64,000 nt of DNA from Chitinophagaceae bacterium (GTDB lineage Bacteria; Bacteroidota; Bacteroidia; Chitinophagales; Chitinophagaceae). Shown here one piece after another: positions 34,788-42,966 of this stretch (positions are counted from its first letter, which is position 1; each line of letters begins with the position of its first letter). The stretch covers positions 930,001-994,000 of the forward strand of contig JADKKA010000018.1 in the NCBI GenBank assembly GCA_016720745.1. Reading direction: 5' to 3'. Position numbers and translations under genes: made by a program. The notes under the pieces were generated by a model. It made no database searches and had not been told where the DNA came from. It saw only the letters and a program-made list of their open reading frames with translations.

Positions 34788-35967
34788 GTATTATGCTTGT
34801 GCCAGCAGTTCCTTCAACCAGTTGAGGCAGTTGTTCCGCTTTGCCGATGATTACTTTCTGCACCCCGTTATCAAGGGCGGCAAAGGCATTATCCAGCTTG
34901 GGGATCATGCCATCGAATATTTTTTTGCCGGCCTTCAATTCTTTATAATAAGCCGGTGTTATTTCCGGTATCACGGTGTTATCGTCATTGGCATCCAGTA
35001 ATACACCGCTTTTTTCAAAGGAGTAAATCAATTCCACTTCGTAATAAGGGCTCATTCCTTTGGCGATTTCCTGGGCAATGGTATCGGCATTGGTATTCAG
35101 CAACTGTCCCTGCTGGTTATGCGTGATAGGGGCGAATACGAGGGTAATATTTTTTTCCAGCAGCACTTGCAGCAGGTCGGCATTGATGGCATCCACATCT
35201 CCCACAAAACCATAATCGAGTACCGGGTGATTTCTTTTATGCGCCAGGATGGCATCACCGTCTGCCCCGCAAAGTCCCATGGCATTACAATGATTAGACT
35301 GCAGCGTGGCGACGATATTCTTATTGATATAACCGGCATAGACCATGGTGACGATCTTCAGGGTTTCGGCATCGGTGATTCTGCGGCCATCGATGAGTTG
35401 CTGTTCAATCCCCATTTGTTCGGCCATCCGGGTAGCCAGTTTGCCACCACCATGTACGAGGATTTTCTTTCCTTCCACAGCAGCAAAGCTTTTGAGGAAG
35501 GCATCCAGTTTGGCGTTATCATCAATGATATTGCCACCGATTTTTATGACATATAGAGTTTTGCCCCCATCCCCGCCCCCGTCCCCTAAAGGGGTGGAAG
35601 AGAGTACGGCTATTGTTTGGGCAATTTCTTTCATCACTTCATCACTATTGCTGAGTACTTGTTCATTCTTAAATCGGAGTATCGTCAACCCAAATTCTTT
35701 TAAGTGGTTTTCTCTGGCCTCGTCATATTTTTTAACATCTTCCTGCTCATGTATCCCGCCATCCAGTTCGATTACCAATTTCAGCTTATGACAATAAAAA
35801 TCAGCAACATAATTCCAGATTGGATGTTGTCTTCTGAATTTCAGTTTCCACTCATTAATATGTATTAGTTTCCACAATACTTCTTCGGCGGGGGTCATAC
35901 GATTCCGTAGTTCCTCCGCTTTTTGAAATATCAGGTGGCTCGCGCCGTAATACATATTTTCTTTCAT
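34777..35967 (-). CDS. argB: DUF559 endonuclease-like domain fused to acetylglutamate kinase
   Basis: A single 396-codon frame. Residues about 1-120 are a DUF559 (Vsr/PD-(D/E)XK-like) domain: RNRMTPAEEVLWKLIH, FRRQHPIWNYVADFYC, KLVIELDGGIHEQ and FGLTILRFKNEQVL. A linker TPLGDGGGDGGKT is encoded by a CCCCTAAAGGGG palindrome. The remaining 260 residues are acetylglutamate kinase (YVIKIGGNIIDD, KILVHGGGKLATRMAEQMGI, GLCGADGDAI). The codons where ArgB should start are ACT-CTA-TAT-GTC-ATA, with no ATG, GTG or TTG, so the kinase depends on translation from the DUF559 start. The DUF559 part is bounded by 28-bp direct repeats, so it looks inserted. The kinase phosphorylates N-acylglutamate in arginine synthesis. 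Confidence 0.88.
   Translation of the reverse strand: MKENMYYGASHLIFQKAEELRNRMTPAEEVLWKLIHINEWKLKFRRQHPIWNYVADFYCHKLKLVIELDGGIHEQEDVKKYDEARENHLKEFGLTILRFKNEQVLSNSDEVMKEIAQTIAVLSSTPLGDGGGDGGKTLYVIKIGGNIIDDNAKLDAFLKSFAAVEGKKILVHGGGKLATRMAEQMGIEQQLIDGRRITDAETLKIVTMVYAGYINKNIVATLQSNHCNAMGLCGADGDAILAHKRNHPVLDYGFVGDVDAINADLLQVLLEKNITLVFAPITHNQQGQLLNTNADTIAQEIAKGMSPYYEVELIYSFEKSGVLLDANDDNTVIPEITPAYYKELKAGKKIFDGMIPKLDNAFAALDNGVQKVIIGKAEQLPQLVEGTAGTSIIHER
35575..35602. repeat. Palindromic repeat A, left boundary of DUF559 module (inside coding frame)
   Basis: A 28-bp unit: GCCCCCGTC, then CCCTAAAGGGG, then TGGAAGAG. It encodes the linker between the DUF559 and kinase domains. It matches 36021-36048 at 27 of 28 positions, in the same orientation and 446 bases apart. 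Confidence 0.85.
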
Positions 35968-36020
35968 GCAGTTTTCTTTATATCATCCTGCCCTAAGACC
36001 CTGCCCAGCCCCCGTCTCCT

Positions 36021-36118
36021 GCCCCCGTCACCTAAAGGGGTGGAAGAGCCCCCGTCCCTTGCCCCCGTCCCCTAAAGGGGTGACAGGCGTTCTTTTCCCC
36101 CTTTAGGGGATAGGGGCG
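36021..36118. repeat. Palindromic repeat A cluster, right boundary of DUF559 module, running into the argF 3' end
   Basis: Contains one full 28-bp unit (36021-36048), a second partial unit (36061-36082, ending AAAGGGGTG) and an inverted copy (36096-36118, CCCCCTTTAGGGGATAGGGG). The last two units can pair into a long hairpin. The argF stop codon TAA (36103-36105 on the minus strand) is the TAA of the inverted CCCCTAAAGGGG. Confidence 0.85.
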
Positions 36119-37074
36119 GAGGAAGACGTTGAAAGGATCTCCGCCAACACCGCCTGCGCGGCCCATACGCGGTTGGAGGCTTCCAGTGTGACGATGCTAT
36201 TTGGTCCGTCCAGGATTTCATCACTCAGTTCCACATTCCTGCGTACGGGCAGGCAGTGCATCACTTTGGCCTGGTTGGTGAGTTCCAGTTTTTTATTGGT
36301 CAGCATCCATTTCGGATCGCTTTCGTAAATTTTTCCGTAATCGTTATAAGTACTCCAGTTCTTCACATATACAAAGTCGGCATCTTTCAATGCTTCATTC
36401 TGGTTATGGGTGATCTGTGCGCCTTGTGTGAATTCGGGATTCAGTTCATAATCCTCCGGATGGGTGATCACAAAATCAGCCTTTCCCCAGGCATTGATCC
36501 ATTGAGAAAAACTATTAGCCACACATTGGGGCAAAGGTTTTACATGGGGTGCCCAGCTCAGTACGATCTTGGGTCTTCTTTGTTCTTTGAAAGTTTCCGT
36601 AATGGTAATGATATCGGTTAAACTTTGCAAAGGGTGCAGGGTGGAACTCTCCAGACTCACTACCGGGATTCCTGCATATTTGATAAATTGTTTGATGTAT
36701 AATTCGCTATAATCATCTTCCCTGTTTTTTAAAGAAGGGAAAGTGCGGATCGCAAGGATGTCAAAATATTTTCCAAATACCGGGGCCGCATCTTTTACAT
36801 GCTCCACGGTGGTTCCGCTCATGATGGCTTCTTCTTCAAATTCAAGGGCCCAGCCTTCGCTGCCCACATTGAAGACGATGGCTTCCATGCCCAGGTTTTG
36901 TGCAGCGATCTGTGTACTGAGACGGGTACGCATGCTGGGATTCAGGAAGAGACAGCCGATGCGTTTATTCTGTCCCAGGGTTTTGTTGCTAAAGGGATTG
37001 GCTTTATAAGCCAGTGCTTTTTGCACCAGGGCATCGATATCATGTACATCCCGAACGGAAACAAATTGTTTCAT
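36103..37074 (-). CDS. argF: N-acyl-L-ornithine carbamoyltransferase (ArgF' type)
   Basis: About 323 residues with the carbamoyl-phosphate motif NPSMRTRLSTQ, STLHPLQSLTDI, and MHCLPVRRNVELSDEIL. The last is typical of N-acetyl- or N-succinyl-ornithine carbamoyltransferases rather than classic OTCase (HCLP followed by R-N-V). The loop SGTTVEHVKDAAPVFGKY has valine where published AOTCase and SOTCase specificity residues (Glu or Pro) appear to align, so the acyl group is uncertain. The ATG at 37074 is chosen: it follows the argD stop by 1 base, and the open frame further back has no conserved sequence. The C-terminus STSSSAPIP is encoded by a palindromic repeat that supplies the stop codon. Confidence 0.9.
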   Translation of the reverse strand: MKQFVSVRDVHDIDALVQKALAYKANPFSNKTLGQNKRIGCLFLNPSMRTRLSTQIAAQNLGMEAIVFNVGSEGWALEFEEEAIMSGTTVEHVKDAAPVFGKYFDILAIRTFPSLKNREDDYSELYIKQFIKYAGIPVVSLESSTLHPLQSLTDIITITETFKEQRRPKIVLSWAPHVKPLPQCVANSFSQWINAWGKADFVITHPEDYELNPEFTQGAQITHNQNEALKDADFVYVKNWSTYNDYGKIYESDPKWMLTNKKLELTNQAKVMHCLPVRRNVELSDEILDGPNSIVTLEASNRVWAAQAVLAEILSTSSSAPIP

Positions 37075-37075
37075 A

Positions 37076-38230
37076 TTAGTTGACAGTTGCAGAAACCAGG
37101 TTGCTGATTTCTTCTTTGATGGAATCAATGAATTGCTCGGCATCTTTTTTCTTCAGGGCCAGGGAAGGAAGCAAACGAATCACATTTGGTTTTGCTTCTC
37201 CGGTAAATATCTTCTGGTTCCAGAGCAGGTTTTTCTTCAGGTCTTTCAGTTCTGCAGGCACATCAAAACCGATCATCAGTCCGCGGCCCCTGATATTTTT
37301 TAACTGAGGAATGGCAGAGAGTTCATCACGCAGGTATTTACCCACCATCACGGCATTACCCATCAGTTTTTCCTGTTCAATGATTTCAAGCACGGCCAGT
37401 GCCGCTGCACAGGCCAGGTGGTTACCGCCAAATGTGGTGCCCAGTTGAAAATGTTTGGGTTTGATATGGGGAGCGATGATAAGTCCTGCCACCGGGAACC
37501 CATTGCCCATGCCCTTGGCCATGGTATAGATATCGGCATTGACACCGGCAAAATCATGACTGAAGAATTTACCACTTCGGCCATAACCACATTGTACGCT
37601 GTCGGCGATATAAACTGCTCCATGCTTATCGCAAAGGGAGCGGATCAAACGCAGGAAACTGTCATCAGCCACATTGATGCCTCCCACGCCCTGTATGCCT
37701 TCGATGATAACGGCGGCGATGCTATCTCCATCTGATGCAAAACATTCCGCCAGTGCATCTTCATCATTGAAAGGAAGAAAGATCACATTATCTGTTTCGT
37801 TCACCGGAGCGGTATAAGCAGGATTATCTGTAACGGCCACGGCCAGGGAGGTCCGACCATGAAATGATTTACTGAAGGCGATGATTTTTTTCCGGCCCGT
37901 ATGGAAGGAAGCCATTTTCAGCGCATTCTCATTCGCTTCTGCACCGCTGTTACACAGGAAGAGCTGGTAATCAGGTTTGCCGGATATCCTGCCCAGTTGT
38001 TCGGCCAATTGTACCTGCAGGGGTATGCGAATAGAGTTGGAATAGAAAGCAATTTTTTCCAGCTGGTCTTCGATACGTTGAACCCAATGCGGGTGGGTAT
38101 GTCCGATGCTGATCACGGCATGACCACCATACAAATCAAGATACTGGTCGCCCTGGTCGTCCCATACATAGGAACCTTTGGCTTTCACAATGGTCACATC
38201 ATTAATCGGATAAACATCAAATAAATTCAT
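37076..38230 (-). CDS. argD: Acetylornithine (or succinylornithine) aminotransferase
   Basis: A 384-residue class III PLP aminotransferase. The Schiff-base lysine is in YTMAKGMGNGFPVAG, with LYGGHAVISIGHTHP near the N-terminus, NSGAEANENALKMA and FGGNHLACAAALAVLEI. It makes N-acylornithine from the semialdehyde. It lies between argC (36 bases) and argF (1 base) in the operon. Confidence 0.93.
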   Translation of the reverse strand: MNLFDVYPINDVTIVKAKGSYVWDDQGDQYLDLYGGHAVISIGHTHPHWVQRIEDQLEKIAFYSNSIRIPLQVQLAEQLGRISGKPDYQLFLCNSGAEANENALKMASFHTGRKKIIAFSKSFHGRTSLAVAVTDNPAYTAPVNETDNVIFLPFNDEDALAECFASDGDSIAAVIIEGIQGVGGINVADDSFLRLIRSLCDKHGAVYIADSVQCGYGRSGKFFSHDFAGVNADIYTMAKGMGNGFPVAGLIIAPHIKPKHFQLGTTFGGNHLACAAALAVLEIIEQEKLMGNAVMVGKYLRDELSAIPQLKNIRGRGLMIGFDVPAELKDLKKNLLWNQKIFTGEAKPNVIRLLPSLALKKKDAEQFIDSIKEEISNLVSATVN

Positions 38231-38266
38231 AGCAGTCTCCTCTGTTCCTTTCAGGTATTTGTAGAA

Positions 38267-39241
38267 TTAAAAATAATTGGCTTTTAGTTTTAGTCCGGTG
38301 CTTTCATCCAGTCCGAATAACAGGTTCATATTTTGTACGGCCTGACCGCTGGCTCCTTTCAGCAGATTGTCAATAGCAGAGTGAACCACCAGTTTGGTTC
38401 CGGCTTTTTCAAGCTGTATCACTGCCTTATTGGTATTGACCACCTGTTTCATAAAGATCGGTTCGCGGCTGATCGTGGTAAAGGGATGGCCTTCATAAAA
38501 TGCTTCAAACAACTGATTCATTTCCTGCAGACTTTCATCGCAATGAAGGGTAGAGCTGATAAAGATCCCTCTGGTGAAATCTCCTCTCCAGGGAACAAAG
38601 CTCAGGTCGATCGGATTGTTATTTTGTAACTGTAACAATGATTCCCCGATTTCTCCCAGGTGCTGGTGGGTGAGTGTTTTATAGGCCTGGATATTATTGG
38701 CCCTCCAGCTGAAATGAGATGTGGCGGAAAGGGATTGTCCTGCCCCCGTGGATCCGGTGATACCGGTGGTATATACATCACGCAGTAATCCTGCTTTAGC
38801 CAGTGGTAATAAACCCAACTGAATGGCCGTAGCAAAGCAGCCGGGATTGGCAATGTTTTTAGCTTCTTTGATCGCAGCCCGGTTGAGTTCAGGCAATCCG
38901 TATACAAACTGGCGGCTGCCCTCGTTTGCATTTGCTTTCAACCTGAAATCATTGGCCAGATCAATGATTTTAATATGGTCACTGATTTTATTTTCAGCAA
39001 GAAATTTTTTGGATTCTCCATGGCCGAGGCAGAGGAAGAGTACGTCTATTTCATTGGAAAGTTCTCCGGTGAAATGTAAATTGGTTTCCCCTACCAGGTC
39101 CTGGTGTACAGTATAAACAGGCTGACCGGCATTGCTGCGGCTATGGATAAATTTAATATCCACCCCGGGGTGATGAATCAGTAACCTGATCAGTTCACCG
39201 CCAGTGTAACCTGCCCCGCCGATGATACCTGCCTTTATCAT
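38267..39241 (-). CDS. argC: N-acetyl-gamma-glutamyl-phosphate reductase
   Basis: A 324-residue NADPH-dependent reductase with GIIGGAGYTGGELIRLL at the N-terminus and the catalytic cysteine in ANPGCFATAIQLGL, then GITGSTGAGQSLS. It converts N-acylglutamyl phosphate to the semialdehyde. A 340-base repeat-containing gap separates it from argG upstream. Confidence 0.95.
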   Translation of the reverse strand: MIKAGIIGGAGYTGGELIRLLIHHPGVDIKFIHSRSNAGQPVYTVHQDLVGETNLHFTGELSNEIDVLFLCLGHGESKKFLAENKISDHIKIIDLANDFRLKANANEGSRQFVYGLPELNRAAIKEAKNIANPGCFATAIQLGLLPLAKAGLLRDVYTTGITGSTGAGQSLSATSHFSWRANNIQAYKTLTHQHLGEIGESLLQLQNNNPIDLSFVPWRGDFTRGIFISSTLHCDESLQEMNQLFEAFYEGHPFTTISREPIFMKQVVNTNKAVIQLEKAGTKLVVHSAIDNLLKGASGQAVQNMNLLFGLDESTGLKLKANYF

Positions 39242-39244
39242 ACG

Positions 39245-39578
39245 TTAGTTAATTTAGAAAAAGATACAAGAGACAAAAAAAGAACCAAGACACAAGAAAC
39301 AAATAAATTAAAAGGGTCAAATTAAAAACCGCTGGTAAGTTGAGTCGGTTTTTTCATTTTCAACCTTCTGCCGAGTTAACAGGCTGTAAGCAACAAATAT
39401 AAAAGAACCAAGAACCGAAAAAAGAAACAAGAAACAAAACAAGCACCGAAAAAAGATACAAGAAACAAGATCCAAATAAATTAAAAGGTTCAAATTAAAA
39501 TCCTCTGCTCCGGGTGGAGCGGAGTTTTCCATTTTCCATTTATTTGTTTCTTATATCTTGTTTCTTGTTATTTATTTA
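39245..39578. repeat. Two heptamer/palindrome repeat units between argC and argG
   Basis: No gene is present. Two partly matching units occur: AAGACACAAGAAAC then AAATAAATTAAAAGGG (39285-39318), and AAGATACAAGAAAC then AAATAAATTAAAAGG (39452-39488). The second unit leads to a hairpin (CTCTGCTCC / GGAGCGGAG) and a mirrored arm ATTTATTTGTTTCTTATATC. Left flanks are degenerate 7-base repeats (AAGANAC, AAGAACC). The composition matches the element at 28192-28350. It may also attenuate or terminate argG transcription. Confidence 0.7.
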
Positions 39579-39581
39579 TAG

Positions 39582-40775
39582 TTATTTTCCCTCATTGACA
39601 GAGTTCCAAATCGACACCTGGTTCCCAAATATCTTACTAAACCCTCTCACATCATCTCCAGTAAAACCAGTATTCATTTCACCGTATTTGCCAAACTTGC
39701 TGTTCATCAAATCGAATGGACTTTCGATACCGGCCACCTGGAAACGATAAGGCATCAGTTGGATAAATACTTTACCGCTTACATTTTGCTGACTGTTTTG
39801 CAGGAAGGCTTCAATATCGCGCATCACAGGATCGAGGATCTGTCCTTCGTGCATCCAGTTGCCATAGAACTGTGCCAGTGTATCCTTCCATTGTAACTGC
39901 CATTTGGTGAGCACATGTTTTTCAAGGGCATGATGGGCTTTCAGGATCAGCATGGGGGCGGCGGCTTCAAAACCTACACGTCCCTTGATACCAATGATGG
40001 TATCACCTACATGGATATCGCGGCCAATGCCATAAGGGCCAGCAATGGACTGCAGGTATTGGATGGCTTCAACCGGATGGGCAAATACTTTATCGTTGAC
40101 TGATTGCAGTTCTCCTTTTTCAAAACCCAGACTGATTTCTTCCGTTCCGCTTTTGGTTACCTGGGTAGGCCAGGCTTCTTCGGGCAGGAGGCCTTTGGAG
40201 GAGAGGGTTTCTTTTCCGCCCACACTGGTACCCCAGAGTCCTTTATTGATGGAGTACATGGCTTTATCGAAATTCATATTCACGCCCTTCTCTTTCAGGT
40301 AGCTGATCTCAGCTTCGCGGCTGAGTTTGAGGTCACGGATGGGAGTGATGATTTCGGTGCCGGGGATCATGATATGAAAGATCATATCAAAACGAACCTG
40401 GTCATTACCCGCACCGGTGCTTCCATGTGCTACGGCATCTGCATTTAGTTTTTGCGCATGTTCGGCAATATGCAGGGCCTGGCTCAGTCTTTCTGCAGAA
40501 ACAGAAAGGGGATATGTATTATTCTTGAGACAGTTTCCGAAAATCAGGTATTTGATGATGCGATCGTAATAACCTTTCACCGCATCAACGGTGGTATGAG
40601 TCTTTACACCCAGGTTTAATGCATGGGCTTCAATTTTTTGTAATTCTTCTGCCGTGAAGCCACCGGTGTTTACAATGACACTGTGTACTTCATAGCCTTT
40701 GTCTTCGCTGAGGTATTTTACACAGAATGTAGTGTCTAATCCTCCGCTAAAACCTAATACGACCTTCTTTGACAT
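39582..40775 (-). CDS. argG: Argininosuccinate synthase
   Basis: A 397-residue enzyme with the PP-loop LGFSGGLDTTFCVKYLS, VAHGSTGAGNDQVRFD and LSREAEISYLKEKG. It joins citrulline and aspartate using ATP. It starts 14 bases after a GNAT gene that commonly precedes argG in Bacteroidota. The following gap to argC contains repeats, so argG-GNAT may be a separate unit. Confidence 0.95.
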   Translation of the reverse strand: MSKKVVLGFSGGLDTTFCVKYLSEDKGYEVHSVIVNTGGFTAEELQKIEAHALNLGVKTHTTVDAVKGYYDRIIKYLIFGNCLKNNTYPLSVSAERLSQALHIAEHAQKLNADAVAHGSTGAGNDQVRFDMIFHIMIPGTEIITPIRDLKLSREAEISYLKEKGVNMNFDKAMYSINKGLWGTSVGGKETLSSKGLLPEEAWPTQVTKSGTEEISLGFEKGELQSVNDKVFAHPVEAIQYLQSIAGPYGIGRDIHVGDTIIGIKGRVGFEAAAPMLILKAHHALEKHVLTKWQLQWKDTLAQFYGNWMHEGQILDPVMRDIEAFLQNSQQNVSGKVFIQLMPYRFQVAGIESPFDLMNSKFGKYGEMNTGFTGDDVRGFSKIFGNQVSIWNSVNEGK

Positions 40776-40789
40776 CTTGGGTGATACTT

Positions 40790-41503
40790 TTAAATATGGA
40801 AAAAATAATGCAGCAGGGACTTGGGTTTACCTGCTCCGCCATTGCCATCTTTATCTTTTCGCAGGAATGGCTTCAGCAGTTTCCATTGTTTGAACTTGAG
40901 CAGTCTTTCAAACCCGCGTTTGTTTTCTTCAAAATACTTTTTGGTTTCTTCGGGCTCGTAATGATCTTTTGGATCATAGAGCATGGCGGTACACATGCAG
41001 TTCTTCCGGTCCTTACCCATCAGGATATCATAGTTCACACAGCTTTTACAGCCGGCCCAGAATGCTTCATCCTGGGTGAGTTCTGAATAGGTGACAGGTT
41101 CGTAACCGAGTTCGCTGTTGATTTTCATCACCGCCAGTCCGGTAGTAAGTCCAAATAGTTTGGCCTCAGGATATTTTTGGCGGGAGAGGTCGAAGATTCT
41201 TTTCTTGATGGCTTTGGCGACGCCGCTTTTTCTGTAAGCAGGTGCTACGATCAATCCGCTGTTGGCCACATATTCGCCATGGCTCCAGGTTTCGATATAA
41301 CAAAACCCGACCCATTCATTCTGATCGGTGATGGCGATCACGGCCTTGCCTTCATCAATTTTCTGTTCAATATAATCGGGAGAACGTTTGGCAATTCCGG
41401 TACCACGTGCAGCAGCAGAAGCGGCCATTTCGTCGGTAATGGTTTTGGAGTAAACCTTATCCGAAACGGTAGCGATCCTGATAATAATATGTTGGTTGTC
41501 CAC
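40790..41503 (-). CDS. GNAT-family acetyltransferase of the arginine cluster
   Basis: A 237-residue protein with a GNAT core (NSGLIVAPAYRKSGVAKAIKKRI) and a cysteine-rich C-terminal part (WAGCKSCVNYDIL and RKNCMCTAML). Its constant place before argG in Bacteroidota suggests it supplies N-acetylglutamate, the first step of the pathway (no argA or argJ is seen here). This role is inference from context. The cysteines may bind metal. Confidence 0.78.
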   Translation of the reverse strand: MDNQHIIIRIATVSDKVYSKTITDEMAASAAARGTGIAKRSPDYIEQKIDEGKAVIAITDQNEWVGFCYIETWSHGEYVANSGLIVAPAYRKSGVAKAIKKRIFDLSRQKYPEAKLFGLTTGLAVMKINSELGYEPVTYSELTQDEAFWAGCKSCVNYDILMGKDRKNCMCTAMLYDPKDHYEPEETKKYFEENKRGFERLLKFKQWKLLKPFLRKDKDGNGGAGKPKSLLHYFFHI

Positions 41504-41813
41504 TTTAGAAATTAATTATGCGAGATGGTTCACCAGTCCTGATTGAATTATTCCGGGGTTTTCTTCACTGACAGGGACCATGGTGAGAGGTTCGTCCTGT
41601 CAGAATACAGGGCGGCGTCGGGGGCGGGAGAAAGTAAACACATCAAACCCAACAGAGTACACTCCGCTGGTGATAGGCGCATGGAACGCGAATTGTTTGG
41701 TATGTGTCAGAATATTAGTCATGTTCTTGTTAACAAACAAGTTGTAAATTGGGATCAAAAGTATAATATAATTTTTATTATTAGTACAATTTTTTGTTAT
41801 AAACCCCCGCTAC
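41504..41813. other. Divergent intergenic region, no gene seen
   Basis: A 310-base region between the divergent GNAT and membrane-protein genes. The right third is strongly AT-rich (around 41755-41795, ATAATATAATTTTTATTATT), as expected for promoters. No convincing gene or repeat was found. Confidence 0.6.
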
Positions 41814-42263
41814 ATGGAAGCCTCCGGTTCAACCGAATTCTTTGCTCCGCTCGACCAGCCAAAGCCGTTGGAAGCAAAGCGCCCGTCGAAGTTTAAGCGC
41901 TTCAGGAATAAGTTCCTGTTGGTGATCTTTGTATTGTTGATTGCATTGGTGTACTGGAAGTATTTTTTCACCTACAGTGAGGGGAACCGGACCGGTTTGT
42001 TACAGAAATTCTCCTATAAGGGCACCATTTTTAAAACTTACGAAGGTGAGTTAATTCTCAGCAGTATCCGTTCCCAGAATAATGTAGCGCTGGCCTCTGA
42101 AAAATTCTTCTTCTCTGTACGGGATAAATCAACAGCCCGTAAACTGGAAAATCTCCAGGGTCACTTCATCACAGTGCATTATAAAATGAAAAATGGCACA
42201 TTGCCCTGGTGGGGCGACAGCCGTTACCAGGTTGACAGTGTTAAGTTAGAGGCCCAGCCGTAG
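41814..42263 (+). CDS. Small single-pass membrane protein, conserved in Bacteroidota (function unknown)
   Basis: A 149-residue protein with a cytoplasmic N-terminus (basic SKFKRFRNK), one membrane segment (about 34-51, FLLVIFVLLIALVYW) and an extracytoplasmic domain starting YSEGNRTGLLQKFSYKGTIF. The domain looks like a small beta fold. No catalytic motif was seen. It converges on, and overlaps by 23 bases, the RsmI-like gene. Confidence 0.7.
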   Translation: MEASGSTEFFAPLDQPKPLEAKRPSKFKRFRNKFLLVIFVLLIALVYWKYFFTYSEGNRTGLLQKFSYKGTIFKTYEGELILSSIRSQNNVALASEKFFFSVRDKSTARKLENLQGHFITVHYKMKNGTLPWWGDSRYQVDSVKLEAQP

Positions 42264-42966
42264 CGTTGAGGCAAAAGATCACGGGCTGTTTGTGTAGTTC
42301 CGGCTTATTTTTTTTCCAGTATTCGATCGGATGGGTTTGAACGGACTCGTTCTTCCCCGTCATATTGGCCGCAATACAAAGTCTGCTTTGAGGTTTGCAT
42401 TGTTGCAGCAGGGCATCCAACAGCTGGATATTCCGGTAAGGGGTTTCAATAAAAACCTGGGTGCAGTTTTTTCTTGCCGAATCGGCTTCCAGATCACGAA
42501 TGGTTTTGGCCCTGGCTTGCGTATCAACCGGTAAGTATCCGACAAATTGAAATTGTTGTCCGTTCATGCCACTGGCCATCAATGCCAGGAGGATGGAGCT
42601 GGGTCCGACCAGTGGTTTCACTGTGGCGCCCATGTCCTGGGCAATGGCCACCATTGCCTGTCCGGGGTCGGCAATACCGGGACAACCGGCTTCACTGACA
42701 ATTCCAATGGTTGCGCCTTCCTTTATTTTTTTCCGGAAGGCAGGTTCTGTATCAGGGCCAATCGTGAACCACTGGTACTGATCAATCACAATATCTTCTC
42801 CCGGTTTTTTTGTTTTCCAGATTTGTTTAAAATACCGGCGGGTGGTTCTTTCATTCTCGGTAAAAAAAACCTGGCATTCTTTAATGGCCGTTAAAATATA
42901 ATCGGGGATGGCATCGGTACCATCTTCCGCCAGCAGGGAAGGGATGAGGTAGATAGTGGCGGACAT
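42241..42966 (-). CDS. RsmI-like SAM-dependent (tetrapyrrole methylase fold) methyltransferase
   Basis: A 241-residue protein with the RsmI-type block IVSEAGCPGIADPGQAMV, LVGPSSILLALMASGMNGQQFQF and FIETPYRNIQLL. RsmI methylates the 2'-OH of C1402 in 16S rRNA. The short N-terminus and divergent start (ATIYLIPSLLAEDG) mark the Bacteroidota variant, so the exact target is less certain. It follows the EI24 gene with a 1-base overlap. Confidence 0.82.
   Translation of the reverse strand: MSATIYLIPSLLAEDGTDAIPDYILTAIKECQVFFTENERTTRRYFKQIWKTKKPGEDIVIDQYQWFTIGPDTEPAFRKKIKEGATIGIVSEAGCPGIADPGQAMVAIAQDMGATVKPLVGPSSILLALMASGMNGQQFQFVGYLPVDTQARAKTIRDLEADSARKNCTQVFIETPYRNIQLLDALLQQCKPQSRLCIAANMTGKNESVQTHPIEYWKKNKPELHKQPVIFCLNATAGPLT

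Noticed and set aside
41543..41896. Open frame of 117 codons before the small membrane protein gene
   Set aside because: It overlaps the start of the conserved membrane protein gene in another frame and has no recognisable features; it is probably chance.
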